NCBI RefSeq assembly: GCF_000423005.1
Contig: NZ_AUHD01000009.1
Location: forward strand, 1 to 64,000
DNA: 64,000 bases
DNA from: Gelidibacter mesophilus DSM 14095
GTDB lineage: Bacteria > Bacteroidota > Bacteroidia > Flavobacteriales > Flavobacteriaceae
Direction: 5' to 3'
Below the pieces are notes generated by a model. It was not told the origin of the DNA, did no database searches, and saw nothing but the letters and a program-made list of their open reading frames with translations. A program made the position numbers and the translations under genes. Shown here piece after piece: positions 19,048 to 27,221 of the stretch. The stretch's first letter is position 1; each line of letters starts with the position of its first letter.

Positions 19048-19301
19048 GGTTACGCTATTTAATCAAATTATACGTATGCAATCTTTCAATGCTCAATTTA
19101 ATCTATATGTGCTTGATCTCATCTTTTTCGGGACAGCAAATCGATAGTCCAATTCTTGTTTTAAAGCGGATCAGTCAACAAAATTTATATGCAGACCACA
19201 TGGGTAGTGACAGAAATAATAAAAAAGTTCTATAGGCAATAATGTATTCCAATTTAAGTGTTTCAGATTTTTTTATGTAACCTTCTTTGCTGCATTGGAA
19301 A

Positions 19302-20405
19302 TCATTGCGATTGTCCAAAATAATTGGATTTCAGTTTTCGGATATATCCAGATTCATGGGCTTTCAATATCTCTAATGTAATCTCCTTTTTAAGAGTATT
19401 TTTTGGCGAAAGTCCAAAGCCATACTTGTCCGGTTTGAATAAGCTTCCAACAACTTCCAAAGATTTGTTGTGATGTGTGAATTGGTAATATTCTAAAATT
19501 GGCGCGTCTCCCACGATCGCATCTACAGAACCATCTTCAAGTCCGTCCACCATAGCGTCAATATTCAAGAAAGGAATGTAATTAAAGCCTCTTCCGTGAA
19601 TAAAATCTTCCGTTTCGCTATCTTTGAGCACACCCACTTTTTTGCCATTAAGATCTGATAGCTGATTGATTTCATTTGAGAGGGATAGGGTGGTCATTAC
19701 ACTTGTAATAGATGAGGTGACATAGGCAACGACCAAGATGCCAACAGCTAGCCAAATTGCTGCAAATACCCTTCCAACCCAGCCAAAAAGGTTTTTTCTG
19801 CTTAATTTTCCTGAGGTAAACATGAGCATCACTTGGTAAAAACTATCAGCTAGCCCATCACGCCAATTTTTTGTAAACTCTTTATCAAATTTACGATCAA
19901 AAAGGGTCATCAGTATGGTCAGGAAAAGCACGAGAACCACTAAAACAAAATAAGAGGTTAAATGCCCGGCATCACGAAGCCCATTTATTAAGGCATTGGA
20001 GCTGGTGGCAGCCTTTTCTTTAACCATTATTTTTAATCCAGCATCAAACCAAGGCTGCGTAAAGTCAATCTTTTGGGCACGCTCCTTAGTAATCGTCAAG
20101 TTTGTTACGGCTACGCTTACAGAGTCAGAATTAGTTGCCACCACCAAGTCGTGAAAGTTGTCGTAGACTTTGTAAGTGTAATTCGTTTTCAGGTTTTTCG
20201 CAATATGCTCCCACAAATCTATGGCCATTCCAGAAAATTCTTCATCTGTATTTAGGACGAACGGGGGACTTATATAAACGCCTACTTCTATGGTCTTAGG
20301 AACATTTTCGTCTAGATCAACATTTAATTGCACCTGCTGACTAAAAATCAGTGAAGTAACAAATGCAACACATATAAAAGTGACAAAGCGTTTAAGATGA
20401 CTCAT
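19302..20405 (-). CDS. Prokaryotic ionotropic-glutamate-receptor-like channel
   Basis: Domain order matches GluR0-type ligand-gated channels: signal peptide (1-23); S1 half of a solute-binding domain (38-130, with YISPPFV, FSGMAIDLWE and TNLTITKERAQKIDFTQPWF); membrane helix 151-169; pore-loop region about 183-202; helix about 213-236 (AIWLAVGILVVAYVTSSITSVM); then the S2 half (about 249-360, with GKKVGVLKDSETEDFI and DGSVDAIVGDAPILEYY). It would gate ions in response to an amino acid or similar ligand. The potassium-filter TVGYG of GluR0 is absent; the loop reads QVMLMFTSGKLSRKN. Length is 367 residues. Confidence 0.82.
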   Translation of the reverse strand: MSHLKRFVTFICVAFVTSLIFSQQVQLNVDLDENVPKTIEVGVYISPPFVLNTDEEFSGMAIDLWEHIAKNLKTNYTYKVYDNFHDLVVATNSDSVSVAVTNLTITKERAQKIDFTQPWFDAGLKIMVKEKAATSSNALINGLRDAGHLTSYFVLVVLVLFLTILMTLFDRKFDKEFTKNWRDGLADSFYQVMLMFTSGKLSRKNLFGWVGRVFAAIWLAVGILVVAYVTSSITSVMTTLSLSNEINQLSDLNGKKVGVLKDSETEDFIHGRGFNYIPFLNIDAMVDGLEDGSVDAIVGDAPILEYYQFTHHNKSLEVVGSLFKPDKYGFGLSPKNTLKKEITLEILKAHESGYIRKLKSNYFGQSQ

Positions 20406-20449
20406 AATGACAGCTGATTACTAAAACAATGAATTATTAAGGCTTTTGC

Positions 20450-21969
20450 TTAAAAAAACGCGGTTAATCTTAAACCAGCAGAAATATAGTCTAATTTTTC
20501 TTTCTGTGTAATTGAATTAATATTTGAATCAGGATCTGAAACGTCATCAACGGCACTATAAGTAAACTTAGGTTTGGAATAATGATAATCTGAATACAGG
20601 GTAACACCTAGCTCTTCGTTCAACATATAAGTTAGGCCTAGTCCGCCATTGACCTTAAATGCTGTGGCTGGTTTGTACCTAAGAAATTCAAATTCGTCGT
20701 TTAGGATATTGCCATCGTTATCAATGTCTTCTACCTTAAAGGACAATTTTCCGGTGGCTCCTGATAGTACGCCTGCGCCCACTTTGGCATGCATTAAAAA
20801 TTTTCCACCAAGTGCGTGTGTAAAATGCGGACCAATCGTAAAGTTTAAAGCCCCAATAGATTCGGTGACAATAGAGGAGGTGCTTGTACCAAAATCAGGA
20901 TCAGTAATGGTACTATCAGATGTACTAATTGGAAAACTTACAAATGAAAAATCAGCACCAATACCCCAATTTTGACTGAAGTAATAGGCACCTTCCAATC
21001 CTGCTTCAAAACCATTTTTGGAATGAATGCCCAGCTCATAAGCTTCAACCAAGTTACGTGTGGCACCAGCATATCCAACCTTTAAAGAGAGGAAAGAAGG
21101 TCTTTCCAATGGATCTTCAAAATCATACTTGCCTGGTCTATCGCCATCGTTGCCATAAAATTTATCAACAAAAAAGTAGCCAAGTTGGGTAAATAAAATA
21201 CCAATTCCTGCCCCAGCCAATACATCAGAGATCCAATGCCTATTATTTAAACCTCGTCCTATTCCAGTAAATGTACTCATCGAATAGCCTGCAATACTGT
21301 ACATGGGGCTTAATTGGCCATATTCCTTATGCAAAAAGGTAGCATTCATAAAAGCATTGGAGGTATGCCCTGAAGGGAATGAATTATTGCTGGAACCGTC
21401 TGGTCGTTCCACTTTAGCGGTATATTTTATGGTGTTAACCAAAATTCCCATAATAACAGCACTTGCTGCATATGAAATGGTGGCTCTTCCCAAATTGTTT
21501 CGTCCTTTGACTCCTGCAAGATTGAGCGCATAGACGCTTACCGCAGGCACATATTGCATGTAGTTATCATAACCATTTTTAAATGTGGGTATATAGCGAT
21601 TTCTGATTTCCCTATGTTCTCTCTTTCTCCCCAAGTAGCGGCACTGGCGGTAAAAAACAGCGCAGGAACAAAACCAATTCTGAACACATCACTTTTAAAA
21701 AATGATTTCTTTTGTGGTGCAATAAACAGACTGTCTTGTGCCAAAATGGGAAAATCAATCCTAAAATTAGATGGAGTTGACAACGTGTCAAATTCATTAT
21801 AAAACACTTCATTATCGATGAAATAGTTGTCTTTTGATGAAAAATGAAATTCTTCAGTCATTAAAGCCGGATCAATAATAAACGGTGATTGTCCCTGGGA
21901 ATCAATTGCACTCAAGATTAATAATAGTAATAGGAAGCTTGTAATGTTTAATTTGTAAAACTTTACCAT
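20450..21969 (-). pseudogene. PAP2-family phosphatase with C-terminal beta barrel, frameshifted
   Basis: Two overlapping frames make one gene. The first (21969 downward) has a signal peptide and ends its sensible sequence at AATWGERE; the second picks up at REIRNRYIPTFKNGYDNY. The phase changes near 21620-21632, where an extra GA in GAGAAAGAGAGAAC explains the shift. In the second frame the PAP2 triad is complete: K70-x6-R77-P78, P87-S-G-H90 and R127-x5-H133-x3-D137. About 200 residues follow that look like an outer-membrane beta barrel ending RLTAFF. PAP2 enzymes dephosphorylate lipid phosphates. Sequencing error is the alternative to a true pseudogene. Confidence 0.75.
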
Positions 21970-22048
21970 AATATTTTGAAATAAGAATATTCAATCGAAA
22001 AGACGAAGTCATCATTTAATTAAGCGTAATCAAAAATAGAAACCCGAA

Positions 22049-22867
22049 TTACTTGGTATAAAGTGGTGTCCTTTTAGCCAAATAAGTCAAGGTTATTTTG
22101 TACGCATCCTCAGTTTCCCAAAAAGATTCATGATCTTTTGTGAAAATAGTGTCCCCCTTATCGTTAAAGATATTCATGGTGATGGTAGTAGTATAGTTTT
22201 GGGTAGTGGAACTATAGCTTCCTGATTTAACGTTAGTGCCAGAATCGTCGAATAATTTTCCTACAAAGGTTTTTGCCGGTTTTTTATTGTTTGTCTGTAT
22301 ATTCGTATTTGACGAGGAATAACTGGACTGACTTGTTGCTTCAACAGCCACTAATCCTTGAATGACATATTCTACACCTAAGATATCGCATAGTTCGCCC
22401 ATGGAATAATTTTGTTCATCATTGGCACCTATTCCGGCTTTAGACAGCAGCCTATTGGTGGTCATAACATCTTGAAAGGTCAACATGCCCTTGTGAGAAT
22501 TAAAAACAGTAAAGGTTTCTTGTTGAATTTTTTTTGACATGGCAATTGAACCATCATCCTGATTTTTAATGAATGCAAATGGCAGGATGGCCACTTTATT
22601 GTGATGGTCTTTTAGATTACTAGATTGGTTGTAAAACTCAACCCTGCCAGAAGCAAAGGTGATTTTAGAGATTTTGTTCTTAGGCACTGTGTAATCAATG
22701 GTTTCGTTTTGATAAGTGAACTTTATATCCGCTTCCTCAATAGCATTTACTTTACCAATCATTTCAGTGCCATCTATTTTTAGAATAATGTCATTTTGCG
22801 CTTGAAGGAATGCGCTTGAGAATATAAAAAGGAAAATTAGCGCTGATGCGTGTAGAGTTTTTTTCAT
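22049..22867 (-). CDS. Secreted protein with CsgG/LpoB-like fold
   Basis: A signal peptide (1-23, ending LQAQ) is followed by a small beta domain (DIILKIDGTEMIGKVNAIE to GRVEFYN) often seen in exported Bacteroidota proteins. Then comes a region patterned like CsgG/LpoB proteins: VAILPFAF, a helix with FTVFNSHKGMLTFQDVMTTNRLL, and LCDILGVEYVIQGLVAVEA. A Ser/Thr/Asn-rich stretch (QSSYSSSNTNIQTNNKK) interrupts it, and ITMNIFNDKGDTIFTKD completes the sheet. Such proteins act in secretion or envelope assembly; the role here is not shown. It has 272 residues and ends only about 80 bases before the phosphatase gene start. Confidence 0.55.
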   Translation of the reverse strand: MKKTLHASALIFLFIFSSAFLQAQNDIILKIDGTEMIGKVNAIEEADIKFTYQNETIDYTVPKNKISKITFASGRVEFYNQSSNLKDHHNKVAILPFAFIKNQDDGSIAMSKKIQQETFTVFNSHKGMLTFQDVMTTNRLLSKAGIGANDEQNYSMGELCDILGVEYVIQGLVAVEATSQSSYSSSNTNIQTNNKKPAKTFVGKLFDDSGTNVKSGSYSSTTQNYTTTITMNIFNDKGDTIFTKDHESFWETEDAYKITLTYLAKRTPLYTK

Positions 22868-23037
22868 CGTTTTTTAAATAATTTATAAATGTAAGAAAAT
22901 ATAACAGAGAAAGAGCCCAAATGTAGAGTATTACTAGTTATTGAGTAGTTAGTTTTTTAACGTGCTAACCGCGTAATGATTCTGAAGGATCGTCACTTAC
23001 AAAGAGGCCCACTATTAACTGTAAAGCCATATGAAAA

Positions 23038-23793
23038 TTACCTAGTGGTATAACCACCATTTGCAAAGATAGTCTGCCCAGTAATCCACCATCCATCAGT
23101 CACTAAAAATTCTATGAGTGGCACGATGTCCTCAATTTTTGTGAGACCCCCCAGTGCCGACGCTGATTTGTGATAGACCACCGCCTCCTGGGATTCCTGA
23201 CCGTAGAAAAAAGGTGTGTCCATAGGTCCTGGAGCTACATTGGTAACTGATATTTGACGGCTGCCAAATTCTTTTGAAGCCATTCTTGTAAAATGCTCTA
23301 CAGGTGCCTTTCCACCAGCGTATGTAGAATAGAGGCCAGTATAAGCAGCCAATAAAGAGGTGGCAATTGTACAGATTTTGCCATTATCATTTAGCTTTTT
23401 TCCAGCTTCCTGAATAAAGAAATAGGCTATTTTTGAATTGATGGCAAACATTTGGTCATAGTCCTCTTCGCTAGTTTCCAAAAATGGTTTTTTGAGCACC
23501 ATTCCTGCGGTGTTGATAGCAACATCAATACCTCCAAACTGTGCTATGGTTTCGTCAAAGAAGTTTGAAATATTTTCAACTTTGGTCAAATCTGCCTGAA
23601 AAAGAAAACCTTGTCCACCAGCTTTTTTTACTAGAGCCAATGTTTTCTCGCTTTGAGCTTTAGACTCTTCACTGTTATAATGAATGGCTATTTTCGCCCC
23701 TTTTGATGCAAAGGTACTGCTCAATAAACCACCCAAGTTTTTTCCTCCACCTGCAATGAGTACGACTTTGTTTTTTAAATCCATTTTAGCCAT
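23038..23793 (-). CDS. Short-chain dehydrogenase/reductase
   Basis: NAD(P)-dependent oxidoreductase of the classical SDR type, 251 residues. The cofactor motif GGGKNLGG (15-22) replaces the usual TGxxxGIG, NTAG lies at 94-97, and the catalytic residues are Ser146 and Y158-x3-K162. HYNSEES after the second strand suggests NADP preference. The C-terminal FANGGYTTR is family-typical. I start at the ATG at 23793 rather than a TTG at 23823, because the latter overlaps the predicted promoter. It is probably controlled by the TetR regulator encoded just upstream. The substrate is unknown. Confidence 0.9.
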   Translation of the reverse strand: MAKMDLKNKVVLIAGGGKNLGGLLSSTFASKGAKIAIHYNSEESKAQSEKTLALVKKAGGQGFLFQADLTKVENISNFFDETIAQFGGIDVAINTAGMVLKKPFLETSEEDYDQMFAINSKIAYFFIQEAGKKLNDNGKICTIATSLLAAYTGLYSTYAGGKAPVEHFTRMASKEFGSRQISVTNVAPGPMDTPFFYGQESQEAVVYHKSASALGGLTKIEDIVPLIEFLVTDGWWITGQTIFANGGYTTR

Positions 23794-23820
23794 AGTATAG
23801 TGTTTTAGTAATAATTCACT

Positions 23821-23828
23821 CAAAACTA
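23821..23828 (-). promoter_or_regulatory. -7 element for the SDR gene
   Basis: Read on the minus strand, 23828-23821 is TAGTTTTG, matching TAnnTTTG. It lies 28 bases upstream of the SDR start at 23793. No clear TTTG lies at -33; that region is occupied by the operator at 23839-23856. Confidence 0.5.
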
Positions 23829-23838
23829 GAACTCATAG

Positions 23839-23856
23839 ACTGAATAGTCATTCAGT
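23839..23856. promoter_or_regulatory. Palindromic TetR-type operator
   Basis: ACTGAAT-AGTC-ATTCAGT is a perfect 7-base inverted repeat around a 4-base spacer, the size and form of many TetR-family operators. It lies between the TetR gene and the SDR gene and overlaps the expected -33 region, so binding would block SDR transcription. Confidence 0.7.
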
Positions 23857-23878
23857 TTTTGTTAAAAAAAACACAAAA

Positions 23879-24436
23879 TTATTTTTTGATGGCATCCCAA
23901 GCCATTTGTAGAAGTACTGTTTTATAGGTCTCATCAATTTTAATATGAAGTTCGTTGGCAGCTTTGATCCAATAAGCTATGGCACTGAACACAAAAAATG
24001 TCATATGTTCTGCTTTAATATCCTTAAAAAGGTTTTCTTCAAGACCTTTTCTGTAATGATCATCAAAATGATAAAACTGGGACATCGCTTTTTTTTGCGT
24101 CGTAGTTTTTATAATGGGAGAGAAGGCATATTGACTTATAAAGTTGAATTTTAACGTATTGTCAAGGAAATAATCGATCATCCGCCCGTAATAGTTCATA
24201 AAGGTGGCTCTAACATCCGGATTATGACCATTGTTGACAAAAACCAATTGGGCCTCTTCTTCTTTTATGCTTACATAAATTGCGTTGATAATATCTTCTT
24301 TGTCTTTAAAATATTTGTAGACCGTACCCATTCCCACTTCTGCTTTATCGGCAATTTTTGACATGGGTGTACGTTCAAGACCACGTTCTATGATGAGTTG
24401 CAGGGCAGCATTTAATATTTTTTCTGTTTTTGTCAT
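23879..24436 (-). CDS. TetR/AcrR-family transcriptional regulator
   Basis: The protein has 185 residues. The N-terminal helix-turn-helix (about 1-55) has the family signature RTPMSKIADKAEVGMGTVY followed by KYFKDKEDIINAIY. The rest is a helical ligand-binding domain ending LQMAWDAIKK. It is the first gene of a pair with the SDR 86 bases downstream. The palindrome between them is the likely operator. Whether it also represses itself cannot be judged. The inducer is unknown. Confidence 0.92.
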   Translation of the reverse strand: MTKTEKILNAALQLIIERGLERTPMSKIADKAEVGMGTVYKYFKDKEDIINAIYVSIKEEEAQLVFVNNGHNPDVRATFMNYYGRMIDYFLDNTLKFNFISQYAFSPIIKTTTQKKAMSQFYHFDDHYRKGLEENLFKDIKAEHMTFFVFSAIAYWIKAANELHIKIDETYKTVLLQMAWDAIKK

Positions 24437-24454
24437 TTCAATCCATTGAGGTCA

Positions 24455-24462
24455 CAAAAATA
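24455..24462 (-). promoter_or_regulatory. Possible -7 element for the tetR gene
   Basis: On the minus strand the bases read TATTTTTG (TAnnTTTG) about 18 bases upstream of the tetR start. There is no matching -33 element, and the leader would be only about a dozen bases. Confidence 0.35.
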
Positions 24463-24722
24463 CAATATTCAAAAAAAACGATAAATTATTGAGGGATCTC
24501 ATCGCTATCAATATCTAGACGTTGATCTATTTAATTCTTTGGTATTACATTTTACCGATAATTATAAAACGGAGTGCTCACTATCATCTTTAGTAATAGT
24601 CATTTTTATAAGACATCTGAGTAAACCAGAAGCAGTTTGTTTAGAATCTTAAAATCATCTATTTTCAAATCTTATTTTGTGATTTTGCTTTGAATAATTA
24701 AGAGGCATATTAAATGGATTTC

Positions 24723-24766
24723 ATGATTTAAGTCATGAGAATTAACAAATCAAGTGATGATATTTG
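24723..24766 (+). promoter_or_regulatory. FNR/CRP-type site and -7 element upstream of the pta-ackA cluster
   Basis: ATGAT-TTAA-GTCAT at 24723-24736 resembles the FNR/CRP-family consensus TTGAT-N4-ATCAA and is nested in a longer TTCATGA/TCATGAGAA dyad. GATATTTG at 24759-24766 is one base off TAnnTTTG and has no -33 TTTG. If transcription starts about five bases after it, the palindrome centre (24729.5) is near -42, the class II activator position. This suggests activator-dependent, possibly oxygen-linked expression of the genes that follow. The site is predicted by eye only. Confidence 0.55.
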
Positions 24767-24803
24767 GGAAATGTTTTTTCGATGAAATCAAAATAGGTTA
24801 TGG

Positions 24804-24965
24804 ATGGATCTCCTTTTGCTTTACGGAACGAAAACGCTATTTTTGTTAACTATCGCGGAATTTTTGATCATCGGCCTTCATACGGTAGCGGAGATCTCAT
24901 TTGGAGCAACGATAGCACTGATCATTAATAATACAACCCTTGAATTTAAACCATTTATGGATTAA
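24804..24965 (+). CDS. Small membrane protein (53 residues) ahead of pta
   Basis: An ATG at 24804 opens 53 codons ending at a TAA (24963-24965), 19 bases before pta. The product starts MDLLLLYGTKTLFLL and has two hydrophobic helices (about 10-28 and 31-42) and a polar tail (TTLEFKPFMD), with no charged run inside the helices except one Glu in each. It lies between the predicted FNR-type promoter and pta, so it should be co-transcribed with it. I recognise no family. Overlapping short frames exist here, so translation is likely but unproven. Confidence 0.5.
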   Translation: MDLLLLYGTKTLFLLTIAEFLIIGLHTVAEISFGATIALIINNTTLEFKPFMD

Positions 24966-24984
24966 AATATAATTAGAAAAGAAT

Positions 24985-27093
24985 ATGTCAAAAAAATCAA
25001 CCAATAAAGGCATCTATATTGCCACAACTGAACCTAACATTGGGAAATCTATAATCTCATTAGGATTGATGCAATCGCTTTTGGGAAAGGCCGCGAAAGT
25101 GGGTTATTTCCGGCCTATTATTGACAATTTTGAACCAGGTAAAATAGATAACCATATTAATACGGTGTCTAAGTACTTCAATTTGGATATAAAATTTGAA
25201 GATGCCTATGCTTTTACGAGAAGCGAGGTGATCAAGAAAAAGAATAAAAACAAAGACGACGAAATTATAGGCCGGATTATTGAAAAATATAAGAGTCTCG
25301 AAAATCGTTTTGATTTCGTTTTGGTGGAAGGGACCAGTTTTATTGGGGAAGGCTCCATTATGGAATTTGATATGAATGTTTTGATTGCCAAAAACTTGGG
25401 CGTTCCAGCAATCATAATAGGTGGTGGTGTGGGCAAAACCCTAGATCAACTCGTTGGGAATCTACAAATGGCCTACGATTCTTTTAAAGATAAGGGGGTT
25501 GAGGTATTGTCTGTAATTGCCAATAAAATAGAGCCGCAAAACCTGACGCTGGTGACTACGGAATTAAAAAAGTATTTTCCGAAAGACGTTATCGTCAATG
25601 CCATTCCATTAAACCATAGCCTCGCAAATCCGTCCATCAAAGAAATTGTGGACACCCTGGACGCCAAAGTACTTTTTGGAAAAGAATTCATTAATAATCA
25701 AGCGGGAAATTTTAGTGTGGGTGCTATGCAACTGCGCAACTATCTTATTCACCTAAAACAAAATGCCTTGGTGATCACCCCAGGAGACCGTGCTGATATC
25801 ATTTTGGGAGCCTTACAAGCAAACATTTCTGATAATTACCCTTCTATATCTGGGATTGTCCTTACTGGTGGACTCATGCCGGAAGAACCTATCCTCAAAT
25901 TGATTGAAGGACTTTCAGACGTGGTTCCGATTATTTTGGTGGAGGGCGGAACGTTCTCCGTAACCAATCGTTTGGGTAGCATTCAATCTCAGATCTATGC
26001 TGAAAACACAGATAAGATAACGACTTCCATTAAGGAGTTTGAAAAATATGTAAATGTAGAAGCGCTTGTAGAGCGTCTGATTACCTTTGAAACTAACGGG
26101 TTGACGCCTAGAATGTTTCAGTATAACTTGTTTCAAAAGGCAAAATCGAGCAAGAAACATATTGTTTTGCCTGAAGGACTTGATGAGCGTATTTTAAGAG
26201 CTGCTAAACGGCTTGTTGACCTTGATGTAGTAGCCATTACCTTGCTCGGTGATAAAAAACAGATTGATGAGAAAGTTACCATCCTTGAAATTGGCCTGGA
26301 TTTGGAAAAAGTAAACATCATAAATCCTATTGATTCTGATCAATTTGAAGCGTATTCAGAAACACTTTTTGAACTTCGGAAACATAAGAACGTCAATTTG
26401 GCCATGGCTAAGGATTTAATGGAAGATGTATCCTATTTTGGAACCATGATGGTCTATAAGGGCGATGCCGATGGCATGGTTTCTGGGGCGGCACATACCA
26501 CGCAGCACACTATTCTTCCAGCACTTCAATTTATTAAAACTAAACCGGAAGCACCAATTGTTTCTTCCGTATTTTTTATGTGTTTGGATGATCGGGTTTC
26601 TGTTTATGGCGATTGTGCCATTAATCCGAACCCAACCGCAATCCAATTGGCAGACATTGCCATTTCTTCTGCAGGTACCAGTATGATTTTTGGGATTGAT
26701 CCAAAAATTGCCATGTTGTCTTATTCTTCAGGGACTTCTGGCGTGGGAGAGGATGTGGAACGAGTAAGAGAGGCCACAAGATTAGTTAAGGAAAAAAGAC
26801 CAGATCTTAAAGTAGAAGGTCCTATTCAATATGACGCGGCGGTAGATATCCAAGTGGGGAAACTGAAGCTTCCAAACTCTGAAGTGGCAGGACAGGCCAA
26901 CGTTTTCATTTTCCCTGATCTGAATACTGGAAACAATACTTATAAGGCAGTGCAAAGAGAAACCAAAGCATTGGCCATTGGACCTATTATCCAAGGTCTA
27001 AATAAGCCGGTTAATGACTTAAGCCGGGGTTGTACCATAGACGATATCTATAATACCGTTATTGTGACGGCAATTCAAGCCCAAGGCATTTAA
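24985..27093 (+). CDS. pta: Phosphate acetyltransferase
   Basis: Interconverts acetyl-CoA plus phosphate and acetyl phosphate plus CoA. At 702 residues it is the long three-domain form: an N-terminal BioD-like P-loop domain (IATTEPNIGKSIISLGL at about 11-27), a middle DRTGG domain (about 215-330, LVITPGDRADIILGALQ) and the C-terminal catalytic PTA domain (about 375-700, with LPEGLDERILRAA, ADGMVSGAAHTT and SGTSGVGEDVERVREAT). It is followed by acetate kinase after 128 bases, making the classical acetate/ATP pathway. Confidence 0.96.
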   Translation: MSKKSTNKGIYIATTEPNIGKSIISLGLMQSLLGKAAKVGYFRPIIDNFEPGKIDNHINTVSKYFNLDIKFEDAYAFTRSEVIKKKNKNKDDEIIGRIIEKYKSLENRFDFVLVEGTSFIGEGSIMEFDMNVLIAKNLGVPAIIIGGGVGKTLDQLVGNLQMAYDSFKDKGVEVLSVIANKIEPQNLTLVTTELKKYFPKDVIVNAIPLNHSLANPSIKEIVDTLDAKVLFGKEFINNQAGNFSVGAMQLRNYLIHLKQNALVITPGDRADIILGALQANISDNYPSISGIVLTGGLMPEEPILKLIEGLSDVVPIILVEGGTFSVTNRLGSIQSQIYAENTDKITTSIKEFEKYVNVEALVERLITFETNGLTPRMFQYNLFQKAKSSKKHIVLPEGLDERILRAAKRLVDLDVVAITLLGDKKQIDEKVTILEIGLDLEKVNIINPIDSDQFEAYSETLFELRKHKNVNLAMAKDLMEDVSYFGTMMVYKGDADGMVSGAAHTTQHTILPALQFIKTKPEAPIVSSVFFMCLDDRVSVYGDCAINPNPTAIQLADIAISSAGTSMIFGIDPKIAMLSYSSGTSGVGEDVERVREATRLVKEKRPDLKVEGPIQYDAAVDIQVGKLKLPNSEVAGQANVFIFPDLNTGNNTYKAVQRETKALAIGPIIQGLNKPVNDLSRGCTIDDIYNTVIVTAIQAQGI

Positions 27094-27221
27094 GGTTTTT
27101 TCAATGAGAGACCGTGATGCTGATGCTATTAACAATTAAGACTGAAAAATATAAATATTTAAGCTTGTGCTAATCGCGTCTATATTTATTTGCTCAACAA
27201 AGACTGAAAAAAAACAACAAT

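Noticed and set aside
21612-21812. Minus-strand ORF of 66 codons inside the phosphatase gene
   Set aside because: Third frame of the split PAP2 gene; neither fragment of the real protein is in it.
24800-24924. Alternative ORF starting MDGSPFALRNEN, overlapping the 53-residue ORF
   Set aside because: Shorter, polar and ending away from pta; the hydrophobic frame with its stop 19 bases before pta is the better candidate. Not excluded.
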